The notes: generated by a model not told the origin, from the sequence alone. 64,000 nucleotides of DNA from JBALVT01 sp047612385 (GCA_047612385.1 JBLGAR010000005.1:1-64000), one strand, 5' to 3'; shown: positions 17,239 through 27,673, numbered from the stretch's first letter. A program made the numbers and translations.

Positions 17239-18101
17239 TGACCACTATCGTCAGGGCTCGCGGTCTACGAAAAAATTTTGGTGACATCCCGGCAGTAGAT
17301 GGTATCGATTTAAATATCAAAGCGGGCTCGGTGGTCGGGTTAATTGGCCCCAACGGTGCGGGTAAAACCACACTATTGCGTGCCTTGCTGGGCCTGACCA
17401 AGTACGCGGGTGATCTCGAAGTGTTGGGCAATAGCCCGCGGGGTGAGCGAGCCAGTTTAATGGAACAGGTATGCTTTATTGCCGATACAGCGGTCTTGCC
17501 TAGATGGATGACAGTCGATCAACTCATCGATTATACCGCCGGAATTCATCCAAGGTTTGATCGGGTTCAGGCAGAAATTTTTTTGCGCAGCACCGATGTC
17601 GTTGGCGGCCGAAAAGTTAGAAATTTATCCAAGGGTATGACAGTGCAACTTCATCTGGCGTTGGTAATGGCCATTGATGCCAAGCTGTTGATTCTGGATG
17701 AGCCGACATTGGGATTGGATATCATTTTCAGAAAGCGATTCTTTGAGCAGTTGCTGAACGATTACTTTGATGGAGAAAGGACCATCATCATTTCAACCCA
17801 CCAGGTAGAAGAGGTTCAAAATATCCTTACTCATGTAATGTTTATGAATCATGGGAGGTTGATTTTAGACACTCCAATGCTGGAAATGGAAGAGCGCTTT
17901 GTCGAACTTCACGCCGTGGGAGAAACCGTTAAGAAGGCCCAGGAAATACCTCATATAGGTATGCGCAACATTCTCGGTGGCAAGGCGATAATCTACGAGG
18001 GTATCGATCACGCATTGCTCGCCCCGCTGGGTGAACTGCGCCCACCTTCTGTTTCGGATCTATTTGTGGCTAAAGTGACGGGGGATGAACACCATGCCTA
18101 A
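17238..18101 (+). CDS. ABC transporter ATP-binding protein (YtrB/CcmA-like)
   Basis: This 287-residue ATPase has Walker A (GPNGAGKTTLL), an unusual signature NLSKGMTVQLHLAL, Walker B (LLILDEPTLGLD), and the switch histidine in IIISTHQVEEVQ. The C-terminal extension, about 60 residues, is seen in drug or peptide-resistance exporters. It pairs with the permease that overlaps its 3' end. Substrate is unknown. YtrB-type exporters often respond to cell-wall stress in Gram-positives, but nothing here shows that for this one. Confidence 0.9.
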   Translation: MTTIVRARGLRKNFGDIPAVDGIDLNIKAGSVVGLIGPNGAGKTTLLRALLGLTKYAGDLEVLGNSPRGERASLMEQVCFIADTAVLPRWMTVDQLIDYTAGIHPRFDRVQAEIFLRSTDVVGGRKVRNLSKGMTVQLHLALVMAIDAKLLILDEPTLGLDIIFRKRFFEQLLNDYFDGERTIIISTHQVEEVQNILTHVMFMNHGRLILDTPMLEMEERFVELHAVGETVKKAQEIPHIGMRNILGGKAIIYEGIDHALLAPLGELRPPSVSDLFVAKVTGDEHHA

Positions 18102-19149
18102 TTTCAATTCTGCTCGTATGGCCACACTGGCACGCCGTGAAATCCAGGAGAATCGCAACTCCCTGATTTGGACACCCGTCGGGATAGCAGTGATGCTGGT
18201 CGCGATCATGCTGATTAGCGTGTTAGTGGCCAATAGAGTGAGTGTCGTAGGCGATACCCTTCTACACGTTTTGCTGAAGGAAGAATCGGTGAAGGGTCTG
18301 GACATTACGATCGATATGAGCGCGGATGAAAATGGCGGGAAAAGCGCTTACAAAATTGAGACGAGAGAAGCACCAGGCGATGACGAGGAATGGAATTTTT
18401 CCAAAGATTGGGACTTTGAGCCTAAGACCGGACCCCAGCTGCAAGAAGAAATACAGGATGGTTTAGACGAAAAACTTGAAAACCTAAACCCGGTCTTGAA
18501 CCTTGTTCACAGCGTTATGTTAGTGGTGTTGTATATAGTTTCGATCACCTACCTGCTGTCGAGCTTGTACACGGATCGCAAAGATCACAGTATCTTGTTT
18601 TGGCGATCCATGCCTCTGTCAGAATGGGAGGAAGTGCTTTCAAAGCTGTTCATGGCAGTACTCGTGGTCCCTGTCGTTTTCATCCTTGCATCTGTGGTAG
18701 TGCAGTTAGCTTACGTAGTCATCGCGATGCTAATGGTGTGGCGAATGGATATGGATCCCTTTCAACTTATCTTGGGAAATTTAGAATTCGGAAGTTTATT
18801 CTTTGGTCAAATTGCCGGATGGTTGCGGACAGTGCTATGGATTCTTCCACTGTATGCCTGGCTGTTGTTTGCATCGGCTGCCGCAAGGCGTTCACCCTTC
18901 TTTCTTGCCGTTGCTCCAGTGTTGGGAATTATGTTCGTAGAGGAGGTCTTCCTTGGAAGTGAATACTTTGCCAACGCCATACAGCGTCACGTTCCACACT
19001 ATACGGAGGGCAAGGGCTCTGTCAGTTTCTTTATAGATAGTCCCGCTTGGTCGTCAGCCGACTATGCGAGTATTGCCCTGGGCTTACTATTTGCTTTCGC
19101 TGCGCTTACAGGGGCCGTTTATCTGCGCCGGTACAGATTCGAAATTTAA
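18085..19149 (+). CDS. ABC transporter permease with acidic periplasmic loop
   Basis: This 354-residue protein has an N-terminal membrane helix (GIAVMLVAIMLISVLVANRV). About 100 soluble acidic residues follow (including DEEWNFSKDWDFEPKTG), then five or six further helices to the C-terminus. This is an ABC-2-like topology with an enlarged first loop. It overlaps the ATPase gene by 17 bases. The start may be ATG 18085 or 18094. The acidic loop could contact the exported DUF2807 protein or the substrate (inference). Confidence 0.8.
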   Translation: MNTMPNFNSARMATLARREIQENRNSLIWTPVGIAVMLVAIMLISVLVANRVSVVGDTLLHVLLKEESVKGLDITIDMSADENGGKSAYKIETREAPGDDEEWNFSKDWDFEPKTGPQLQEEIQDGLDEKLENLNPVLNLVHSVMLVVLYIVSITYLLSSLYTDRKDHSILFWRSMPLSEWEEVLSKLFMAVLVVPVVFILASVVVQLAYVVIAMLMVWRMDMDPFQLILGNLEFGSLFFGQIAGWLRTVLWILPLYAWLLFASAAARRSPFFLAVAPVLGIMFVEEVFLGSEYFANAIQRHVPHYTEGKGSVSFFIDSPAWSSADYASIALGLLFAFAALTGAVYLRRYRFEI

Positions 19150-19258
19150 AGATCAGCGTTTGGTATATGGGAATAATTTTACTATTGTAGTCCCTGCCTG
19201 TATTTTCGGATAAACCACGCAATCGAGCCTCTTAATCTTCCGGTTTTTAATGGACGAT

Positions 19259-20911
19259 CTAGAGGGTGCAGGTAAGTTCGCCCAAGCGCTGGGTCAGTTT
19301 TTTATTTTCATTGTAGTCGATGGGTATGACTACCAAGCTCGGTCCTCGATGGTCCGCAGCCTGCTCTATCGCAGATAGTAATTTTTCGCTGTCGTCGACG
19401 AAGGTATAGTCCCACCTGAAAGACTTCGCGAGCATCTCCCAGTCCGGATTGGTAAACGATAAATCAGTGTGCTTGCCGAAGTGAGTCCACTGTTTCCATG
19501 CTATGAGGCCATAGGCGTTGTCTTCCCAAACCATCATGGTGATATTGCTGTTGAGGCGGAAGGCTGTTTCCATCTCCTGCACATTCATGAGGAACCCCGC
19601 ATCACCAGCGATACCCAGTATTTTCCTATCGGGATCCACCAGCGAGGCTGCAATAGCGCCCGGGAGCGCAAAACCCATGGAACAGAAGCCATTGGGTATG
19701 AGGCAGCCATTGGGAGTTTTGCAGTGATAGTGTCTGGCGATCCACATCTTATGTGCCCCCACGTCTGATAAAACAAGTCCGTCGGCTGCATAAACCTTTT
19801 GTACATCGTGCAAGACCTTTTGCGGTTTTATGATACCGGTGGTCTTGTCCTCGTTGTGTTCGTTAAGCTCCTGGGCCATGTCTTCCCTTGTGCGCTGCTG
19901 CTGGCCTAAATCGAAATTGAAGTCCGGAGCGGTTTTCAAAGAAGCGACCAACGCCTCCAGTGTGTCCGCCACATCACCCACCAGCTCGACACCGGGGTGG
20001 TAAGCGCTGTCGATTTCTGCAGGTAAAAAATCGATGTGAATAATGGATTTTTTACCGTCTTCGTTCCACAAAGAGGGGTGGTACTCCACCATGTCAAAAC
20101 CAATGGCGATTACAAGGTCCGCAGCATCAATAGCGCAGGTGCCGATATCCTTGGAGCCCAGTCCTATCGTGTAAAGGGATTGATCGCTGTCTGGGTCGAT
20201 GGCACCTTTTGCCATAAAGGTGTTCAGTACTCCTATGCGTGTCAGCTCAGCCAGTTCACGCAACTGGCGGTTGCTGCGTTTTCTGACACAGCCGTTTCCT
20301 GCCAAAATCACAGGGCGATTGGCCGATTTTATTTTCTCTACAGCGACAGTAATCATGTCGGCGTTGGCAGCCGAACGACGGAAGCGAACCGGTTTCATGG
20401 GCAGGGCATCCGTATCGTGCTCCGCAATATCCTCGGGTAGTTCTACCAATACTGCGCCGGGTTTCTCGCTGCGAGCAATACGCACTGCTTTTCGCATAAC
20501 TTCGGGAATACTATCCGCGTGAATAATGGTGGTCGCCCACTTTGTAACGGGCTCGAACATCTTTACCACATCCATTATCTGGTGCGACTCTTTATGAAGG
20601 CGACGAGTACTGCCTTGGCCGGTGAGCACCAGCATAGGCGCTCTATCCATATTTGCGTCGGCGACACCGGTAATCAGGTTGGTAGCACCGGGTCCTAGCG
20701 TTCCCAGGCAGGCGGCGGGTACCCCGCTCAATCGGCCGTAAATTTCCGCCATGAACGCAGCGCCTTGTTCGTGCCGAGTTAGTACGAATGTGATGCTATT
20801 GGAATCTTCCAGGCTCATCATAAAATCGGCGTTCTCCTCACCTGGCACACCAAAGATGTACTCGATGCCTTCTTCTTCCAAACATTTGACCATTAAATCT
20901 GAGGCTTTCAT
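19259..20911 (-). CDS. Thiamine-diphosphate enzyme, acetolactate synthase large-subunit type
   Basis: The 550-residue protein has the three ThDP-enzyme domains. The N-terminal domain contains EYIFGVPGEENADFMMSL and the catalytic glutamate in RHEQGAAFMAEIYGR. The central domain follows, and the C-terminal ThDP site has GDAGFLMN and NAYGLIAWKQ. The layout is that of acetolactate synthase (pyruvate to acetolactate), closer to the single-subunit AlsS kind, because no small-subunit gene is adjacent. Related decarboxylases cannot be excluded. It is 219 bases downstream of the fatty acyl-CoA reductase gene on the same strand. Confidence 0.75.
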   Translation of the reverse strand: MKASDLMVKCLEEEGIEYIFGVPGEENADFMMSLEDSNSITFVLTRHEQGAAFMAEIYGRLSGVPAACLGTLGPGATNLITGVADANMDRAPMLVLTGQGSTRRLHKESHQIMDVVKMFEPVTKWATTIIHADSIPEVMRKAVRIARSEKPGAVLVELPEDIAEHDTDALPMKPVRFRRSAANADMITVAVEKIKSANRPVILAGNGCVRKRSNRQLRELAELTRIGVLNTFMAKGAIDPDSDQSLYTIGLGSKDIGTCAIDAADLVIAIGFDMVEYHPSLWNEDGKKSIIHIDFLPAEIDSAYHPGVELVGDVADTLEALVASLKTAPDFNFDLGQQQRTREDMAQELNEHNEDKTTGIIKPQKVLHDVQKVYAADGLVLSDVGAHKMWIARHYHCKTPNGCLIPNGFCSMGFALPGAIAASLVDPDRKILGIAGDAGFLMNVQEMETAFRLNSNITMMVWEDNAYGLIAWKQWTHFGKHTDLSFTNPDWEMLAKSFRWDYTFVDDSEKLLSAIEQAADHRGPSLVVIPIDYNENKKLTQRLGELTCTL

Positions 20912-21130
20912 GGTGTCATCCTGCGTTGTGTTTTTTTGAATTAGTAGAGCAGCTACCAGCCTATCAGCGCACGATGCAAATAGATGCCGGTTTATTGACT
21001 TGGGTCGATGAACCAGCGACGGATAAGGTTCCCGAAGATCTCATCAAGGCTATTCTTGAGGCGCTTGGGGAAGGATGACGAAGAAACGACCGCTTTAGCC
21101 ATCATCCTTCCATCGCGATTTAGGATAACT

Positions 21131-23116
21131 CTAGAAGTGTACGCCCTTCATCAATGCGGCGAGCGCCACCTGCTCGCTGGAAACCTCAACTTTTTCAGGC
21201 TTTGCGTCTCCCTTTGCCGCGGCTGAATCGCTGAACATGCGGAACACGATATTCATAACAACTTCGGAGAACCTCGGCGCTACGGCTGTCATTACCTGCA
21301 AGAAAATTCCCATGGGCGTAGCAATACGTTTGGGCTTTTTGATCACCGCCTCGGCGACCATATCGGCAGCTTCCTCCGGGCTCAATACCGGCATAGAATC
21401 ATAGACAGTAGTAGCGGCAATCATCGGTGTGCGTACTAAAGGCATGTTGATGGTGGTCAGGCGTACATTGCGATCTGAAAACTCTACCGCTGCAGAACGC
21501 GTCCATGCATCCAGAGCCGATTTCGACGCAACGTAAGCGGAGAACCTGGGGCTGGGTGTTAGGGCACTGATGGAGGAAATGTTAATGACATGACCTTTGC
21601 CTGCTTTCAACATGGACGGTGCAAACCCCATGATGAGGCGTATAGCGCCGAAGTAGTTGATCTGCATAGTGCGCTCAAAATCATGGAAGCGATCAAAGGA
21701 CAGTTCCAGGGAGCGGCGTATTGAGCGACCCGCATTGTTAATCAGAATATCAAGAAAACCATGATTTTCCAGAACTTCCTTTACCAGCCGATCGCAATCT
21801 TCCATATCTGATACATCGGCGGTGTAGGTAGTAGCCGTACCACCAAGCTCGGCGATTTCATCCGCTGTTTCCTGTAGTTTATCGAGGCTGCGTGCAACCA
21901 GCAGGACATGAGCCCCCGCCGTTGCGAGTCGAACGGCGGAATACCTGCCGATGCCCGAGGAAGCACCGGTAATCAATACTATTTTACCCTTCACATTCCC
22001 TTCCAGGGAGTGGTCAATAAATAAATCCGGGTCGAGATTGCGCTCCCAGTAATCCCATATCACGGGTGCGTAGTCCCGCAATTCAGGAACTTTAATACCT
22101 GAACCTTTTAGCGCACGCTCTGTATCCCGGTTGTCATAGCGAGTGGGATAGTTCATAAACATAGTGACTGAGTCCGGCAAGCCCATGTCCTCGAGCATAG
22201 TGTTAACAATACGCTTCACCGGCGGTAGACCCGAAAGTGTGTCTCTGACCACGCGAGGGATAAAACCGAACATTCTCGTGTCCAGTCGCATACTAAATTT
22301 TGGGGTGTGACCGGCGTCGGCAAAAATGTTCATCAAATTGCCCATGCTGTGATGATCCGGGTCAGTCAGATGAAAACAGCGTGAGTCGAGGTCGGCTTTG
22401 TGTGCGATGTGGTCCATAGCGTCGACCACATAGTCCACCGGCACAATGTTGAATTTACCGCCTTCGATACCGATAAGCGGAAACCACTGGGGCAACACGT
22501 TCCGAAGCTTCTGCAGGGTTTTGAAAAAATAGTAGGCGCCATCGATTTTGTCGATTTCACCTGTTTTTGAGTGTCCAACGACCATACCAGGGCGGTAGAT
22601 CCTCCAGGGGACTTTGCACTCGTTTCTGACGATACCCTCAGAGTCATGTTTGGTAGAAAAGTAGGGGTGATCACAGTTTTCCGCTTCCTCAAACATATCC
22701 TCTCGAAAGATTCCCGGATATAAACCGCCCGCTGCAATAGAGCTGACGTGTTGGAAGCATTTTGCATCCAGTGCTTCGGCGAGATTGATCGCATTGCGAG
22801 TGCCATCAATATTCGTAGCCGTTTGCGCCTCAGCCGATGCACTAATGTCGTAAATAGCGGCGAAATGGCAGAAATGATCGATCTTCCCTTTAAGCTCGTC
22901 CAGGGTTGATTTACCCAGACCCAAAAGTGGTTGGGTAAGATCACCTGTCACGGGTATAAGCCGATCGGAGCCCGGGCCAAAGCGTTCCTGGAGAGCTTCA
23001 AATTTGTGTTCCGATCCCTTTCTGGTCAAAACATAGACATCGCCTTCGCGCTGTTTCAATTTATCAATGAAGAATCTTCCGATGAACCCGGTGCCACCGG
23101 TAATGAAGTAAGCCAT
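21131..23116 (-). CDS. Alcohol-forming fatty acyl-CoA reductase (two-domain, Marinobacter type)
   Basis: The 661-residue protein joins two Rossmann domains. The N-terminal extended-SDR domain has FITGGTGFIGRFFIDKL and Tyr/Lys in YFSTK; the C-terminal classical-SDR domain has VLITGASSGIGRY, NNAGRS and YVASK. Size and domain order are those of the Marinobacter enzyme (Maqu_2220 type), which reduces fatty acyl-CoA or fatty aldehyde to fatty alcohol with NADPH for wax ester synthesis. The wax synthase is not in this window. ATG 23116 (MAYFITGG) is well placed with AGAGGAA upstream. Confidence 0.88.
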   Translation of the reverse strand: MAYFITGGTGFIGRFFIDKLKQREGDVYVLTRKGSEHKFEALQERFGPGSDRLIPVTGDLTQPLLGLGKSTLDELKGKIDHFCHFAAIYDISASAEAQTATNIDGTRNAINLAEALDAKCFQHVSSIAAGGLYPGIFREDMFEEAENCDHPYFSTKHDSEGIVRNECKVPWRIYRPGMVVGHSKTGEIDKIDGAYYFFKTLQKLRNVLPQWFPLIGIEGGKFNIVPVDYVVDAMDHIAHKADLDSRCFHLTDPDHHSMGNLMNIFADAGHTPKFSMRLDTRMFGFIPRVVRDTLSGLPPVKRIVNTMLEDMGLPDSVTMFMNYPTRYDNRDTERALKGSGIKVPELRDYAPVIWDYWERNLDPDLFIDHSLEGNVKGKIVLITGASSGIGRYSAVRLATAGAHVLLVARSLDKLQETADEIAELGGTATTYTADVSDMEDCDRLVKEVLENHGFLDILINNAGRSIRRSLELSFDRFHDFERTMQINYFGAIRLIMGFAPSMLKAGKGHVINISSISALTPSPRFSAYVASKSALDAWTRSAAVEFSDRNVRLTTINMPLVRTPMIAATTVYDSMPVLSPEEAADMVAEAVIKKPKRIATPMGIFLQVMTAVAPRFSEVVMNIVFRMFSDSAAAKGDAKPEKVEVSSEQVALAALMKGVHF

Positions 23117-23465
23117 GGTTGTGTTCCTCTTTATCTTTCATTAGTTGAGGTAATACATAAATATAGTAGAACTCGGATCTTGGCGCGAGTTCTCATTGCC
23201 AACCGTTGGCGCGAGCGTTGTTTTACCTTGAATGGAGGTGCTCGATAGCGCCTTCGTTCATATCGGGCCGTGCATATTCCAGTGGAATGTCAGAGGTTTA
23301 ATTTACCTGGTGAATAGTAGGGATACTTTCTATTTATTTCATTTATGTTTCCGCGCTCATTAAGATACCCACCAGTTCAAAAAATTGGTCTAGCCGCAGC
23401 GGTGCAGCCGACTATTCACAACAGGTATCACAACACATATCCACAACAGTAGCAGAGGATTCAAC
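23117..23465. other. Intergenic region between divergent reductase and isocitrate lyase genes
   Basis: These 349 bases must hold the promoters of both divergent genes. An AGAGGA ribosome binding site lies just before the aceA ATG and AGAGGAA before the reductase. I see no convincing -35/-10 pair, RNA gene or open frame of note. Confidence 0.6.
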
Positions 23466-25061
23466 ATGTCTAACTTCCAGCAAGATATCGACAACGTAGC
23501 CAAATTGCGGGCGGAACACGGTAGCGCTTGGGATGCAATCAGTCCTGAGTATGCAGCGCGCATGAAGGCCCAAAACCGCTTTCAGACGGGCATTGATATC
23601 GCCAAGTACACGGCGGGTATCATGCGTGCGGATATGGCAGCCTATGACGCCGACACCAGCCAATACACACAATCGCTGGGTTGCTGGCATGGTTTTATCG
23701 GTCAACAGAAGATGATTTCTATCAAGAAGCATTTCAATAGCACCGACAGACGTTACCTGTACCTCTCCGGTTGGATGATTGCTGCTTTGCGTTCGGAGTT
23801 TGGTCCACTGCCCGATCAGTCCATGCATGAGAAAACATCGGTATCAAGCCTCATCGAAGAGCTCTACACGTTCTTGCGACAGGCCGATGCTCGTGAACTG
23901 GGCGGTCTTTTCCGCGCACTCGATGGTGCTCGCGGAGCGGGTGACGAGGTGGCTGCACAATCAGTGCAAAAGCAGATCGACGACTTTCAAACTCATGTAG
24001 TGCCTATTATTGCTGATATCGATGCGGGTTTTGGTAATGCCGAGGCGACCTACTTACTTGCCAAGAAAATGATCGAAGCGGGCGCCTGCGCTATTCAGCT
24101 TGAAAATCAGGTGTCTGATGAAAAGCAGTGTGGCCACCAGGACGGCAAAGTAACGGTTCCTCATGAGGACTTTCTTGCCAAAATTCGCGCAGTTCGATAT
24201 GCCTTTTTAGAGCTGGGTGTTGATGATGGGGTGATAGTTGCTCGAACTGATTCACTGGGTGCAGGCCTGACCAAGCAAATTGCTGTGACTCACGAGCCGG
24301 GTGACTTGGGTGATCAGTACAACAGCTTCCTCGATTGTGAAGAATTGGACGTTGCGGAAATGGACCATGGCGATGTGATTATCAAGCAGCACGATAAGCT
24401 CGTTCGCCCCAAACGTCTGCCTTCCAACCTCTATCAGTTCCGCCAGGGTACCGGTGAAGATCGCTGTGTTCTGGACAGCATCACCTCTTTGCAAAATGGC
24501 GCTGACCTGTTGTGGATTGAAACTGAAAAGCCACACATTGCTCAGATTGGTGGAATGGTTAAGCGTATTCGAGAAGTTGTTCCCAATGCGAAGCTGGTCT
24601 ACAACAACTCACCTTCGTTCAACTGGACGTTGAACTTTCGTCAGCAGATTTTCGATGCTATGAGCGAAGCGGGCAAAGACGTTTCAGCCTATGACCGCGA
24701 TGCCTTGATGAGCGTTGATTACGATGGAACTGAACTGGCAACGGTTGCGGATGAGCGTATTCGCACATTCCAGGCTGATTCAGCTCGTGAAGCAGGTATT
24801 TTCCACCACCTGATCACTTTGCCGACTTACCACACGGCAGCGCTTTCTACTGACAATCTGGCTAAGGAGTACTTTGGCGATCAGGGAATGTTGGGCTATG
24901 TTGCGGGTGTTCAGCGCAAGGAAATCCGACAGGGGATTGCCTGTGTCAAGCACCAGAACATGGCAGGCTCTGACATGGGTGATGATCACAAGGAGTACTT
25001 TGCTGGTGAAGCTGCGTTAAAAGCGGGTGGCTCAGACAACACTATGAATCAGTTTGGCTAA
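23466..25061 (+). CDS. aceA: Isocitrate lyase
   Basis: Isocitrate lyase splits isocitrate into glyoxylate and succinate, the first step of the glyoxylate shunt used for growth on acetate and fatty acids. The 531-residue length matches the Pseudomonas-type subgroup. The catalytic loop is KQCGHQDGK, with the active Cys and His present. IIADIDAGFGNAEATYLLAK and LVYNNSPSFNW are family signatures. It fits the lipid-metabolism genes nearby (acyl-CoA reductase, acyl-CoA dehydrogenases). A terminator follows. Confidence 0.96.
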   Translation: MSNFQQDIDNVAKLRAEHGSAWDAISPEYAARMKAQNRFQTGIDIAKYTAGIMRADMAAYDADTSQYTQSLGCWHGFIGQQKMISIKKHFNSTDRRYLYLSGWMIAALRSEFGPLPDQSMHEKTSVSSLIEELYTFLRQADARELGGLFRALDGARGAGDEVAAQSVQKQIDDFQTHVVPIIADIDAGFGNAEATYLLAKKMIEAGACAIQLENQVSDEKQCGHQDGKVTVPHEDFLAKIRAVRYAFLELGVDDGVIVARTDSLGAGLTKQIAVTHEPGDLGDQYNSFLDCEELDVAEMDHGDVIIKQHDKLVRPKRLPSNLYQFRQGTGEDRCVLDSITSLQNGADLLWIETEKPHIAQIGGMVKRIREVVPNAKLVYNNSPSFNWTLNFRQQIFDAMSEAGKDVSAYDRDALMSVDYDGTELATVADERIRTFQADSAREAGIFHHLITLPTYHTAALSTDNLAKEYFGDQGMLGYVAGVQRKEIRQGIACVKHQNMAGSDMGDDHKEYFAGEAALKAGGSDNTMNQFG

Positions 25062-25100
25062 GTGATTGTGACGTCCAGTTAGTGTGTGACCTGGACAGGA

Positions 25101-25126
25101 GGGCGGTATTATTACCGCCCTTTGTT
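25101..25126 (+). terminator. Intrinsic terminator after aceA
   Basis: GGGCGGTA (25101-25108) pairs perfectly with TACCGCCC (25113-25120) around a 4-base loop and is followed by TTTGTTG. It lies 40 bases past the aceA stop. Confidence 0.85.
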
Positions 25127-25234
25127 GTGCCTCAATACCCTTGGAATTGGCTCAGGCTGCTACAGTTAGGAATACCCCTATCAGTTATTTTGGCCCTTTA
25201 CTAAAAAAAAATGCAATCGGAGATACCTAAAAAC

Positions 25235-27609
25235 ATGAAAAAGACCCCGTTGTTCGTCGCTGTATCCATGGCAGTCGCCTCGTTTACTGCTCCCGCCCAT
25301 CTGTTTGCGTAAGGAGAGATGGTACTCGAAGAAGTCATTATTACAGGTACTCGTAGTCTCAAGGCGCGCTCTGCGTCGGACTCGCCAGTGCCTGTTGATG
25401 TGTTGAGCAGTGAAGAGTTCAATAGCATGGGTAATGTCGCAGACATTACCGACAATCTTAAATCGCTAGTGCCGTCGTTTACGGCGACACCCGCCACTGG
25501 AGATGGCAGTGCGTTTATTCGCCCCACCTCCTTGCGTGGTATGGCACCGGATCAAACCTTAGTATTGGTCAATGGCAAGCGCAGACACCGATCTGCACTG
25601 GTGCAGTTTTCGCACCTGCGGCAGGTAACGGCGCCCACGGTGTAGACATTGGTATGATCCCCAGCATGGCGCTGAAAAGCGTTGAAGTATTGCGCGACGG
25701 TGCTGCTGCACAATACGGTTCGGACGCGATAGCTGGTGTCATGAACTTCCGCATGAGCGATGCCGATGAAGGCGGCAAGGTCATGGTGCAATACGGTGAA
25801 TTTTTCGAAGGTGAGGAAAGTTTGAAAGTTGGCGCCAATGGTGGTTTTAAATTGGGGGACAACGGCTTTTTGAACCTCACTGCAGAGTGGATCGATAACG
25901 ATGCCCTGTCTCGCGGTGAGCAGCGACCAGATGCTCAGGCATTAACCGATGCAGGTGTGCCCGGCGTAGGTGCTGACTCGCCCTTTGGCGATGCGCCTTT
26001 TGTACAAACCTGGGGGCGGCCAGAGAGCAGCGGTTCGAGAGTATTTCTTAACACTGGGTATGCGATTGATGACACGACCGAGCTCTATGCTTTTGGTGGA
26101 TATAACCAGACCGAAGGACGCTACCGATTTTTCTATCGCTCTCCCGGTCACTCCAGCTTAGCGCCTCTAAGAGATCAAGGTTTTACCGGTTTACCTGCGG
26201 GCTTTACGCCGTTTCTCGATGGCGACCAAACTGACTACAGTGTTGTTGGTGGTATTAAAGGAACCTTCGCCAACGAGATGTACTACGACTTCAGCGTGGG
26301 TCTGGGCGTTAGCGAACTGGACTACTTCCTGAACAACACGATTAACCCCGATGTGGGCTTGGGTGCCGATGGCAATCCTGCGCAGCGTGGGTTTGACGTC
26401 GGCGGGTATGAGCAGGAAGAAGTCAATATCAATGTAGATTTCTCCAAGGCGCTCAGTGACAATCTCAACCTGGCATTTGGTGCAGAATGGCGCGAGGAGA
26501 CCTACACAGTGAACGCGGGTGAACCCAATGCCTCTATAGGTGCGGGTTCAAGTGGCTTTGGTGGTATTACCCCTCAGGATGCAGGTGATTTCGATCGTGA
26601 TAACTGGGCTGTCTATGTTGACGTTGAGCAAGATGTCAGCGATACCTGGTTAATGCAGTACGCACTTCGCTATGAAGATTTCTCCGATTTCGGAGATACG
26701 ATCAACGGTAAACTGGCAACGCGTATCAATGTGACGGATGCGATCACCCTTCGCGGTGCGGTATCTACAGGGTTCCACGCGCCAACGCCAGGGCAGGCCA
26801 ACGTGCAGACCACCATTACCACCTTTGACGGCTCAACCGGTCTGCAAGTGGAAGAGGGTCTTGTGCGTCCTACAAACCCACAGGCGCTCGCCAACGGTGG
26901 AGCGGAGTTGACTGAGGAGGAGTCGTTAAACTACAGCTTTGGTGGGTCCGCTGACTTGGGTGAATCTACAACACTGACTCTTGATTTCTACCTGGCAGAG
27001 GTCGATGACAGGATTTATCGAACCGGTGATATTCTAACAGCGCTGGGCAACACCATTTCGTTCTACACCAATGCTCTGGATGTCGAGCATAAGGGTCTCG
27101 ACCTGGTATTAACGTCTGATTTTAATTGGTCTAACGGCGCTGAAACCACAGTCACATTGGCGTATAACCACAACGAAATCGAAGTGACAGGCCAGAAGCA
27201 GGTTAATGGTGTCAACCCGGTGAGTGAATCTCTGATTGAGGATATAGAAAACAACTATCCGGAGGATCGATTTGTGCTGACGGCTAGTACGCGTTTCGCG
27301 CAAGATTTCTGGTTTATGGTTCGAGCGAACTACTACGGTGAGCACTTTGATGAGCGCGGCACGATCGATGATCCGACTGAGCCCAGTGCAGAGATTGACG
27401 ACATTATTTATGTCGACCTCGAATTGGGCTGGGATGTCACTGAGAATGTAAATCTTACGTTCGGTGGCTCTAACGTGTTTGATGAATTCGTTGACAAAAT
27501 CGATGCGCCAAATGCCAACCGCAATAGTGTTGGCCTGCCGTATCCTCGCCGAACTGCCGCCAACTATGAAGGTGGTTCCTGGTACTTGCGCGCCAGCTAC
27601 GATTTCTAG
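25235..27609 (+). pseudogene. TonB-dependent receptor, broken by a nonsense codon and a frameshift
   Basis: An ATG at 25235 starts a clear signal peptide (MKKTPLFVAVSMAVASF to HLFA). A TAA at 25310 then interrupts it, and the TonB box (VLEEVIITGTR) resumes in the same frame. A second lesion lies at 25607-25610: the frame shifts after LVQF, and FAPAAGNG continues one frame over. Restoring one T to the T-run repairs it. The rest, to 27609, is an intact plug and barrel ending SWYLRASYDF. Without the lesions it would be about 790 residues. Substrate is unknown. Sequencing error could explain either lesion, but not easily both. Confidence 0.8.
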
Positions 27610-27646
27610 ACGCTGTAGCCCAGTTGTAGCGTGAAGGCGCACTTTG

Positions 27647-27673
27647 AAGGACAGTTTTTACTGTCCTTTTTTT
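27647..27673 (+). terminator. Intrinsic terminator after the TonB receptor pseudogene
   Basis: AAGGACAG (27647-27654) and CTGTCCTT (27661-27668) form a perfect stem with a 6-base loop, followed by a T-run. Confidence 0.85.

Noticed and set aside
20974..21078. 34-codon plus-strand frame between the acyl-CoA reductase and acetolactate-synthase-like genes
   Set aside because: The sequence (WVDEPATDKVPEDLIKAILE) looks protein-like, but there is no ribosome binding site or recognised homologue, and it lies antisense to a probable transcript; not enough to call a gene.
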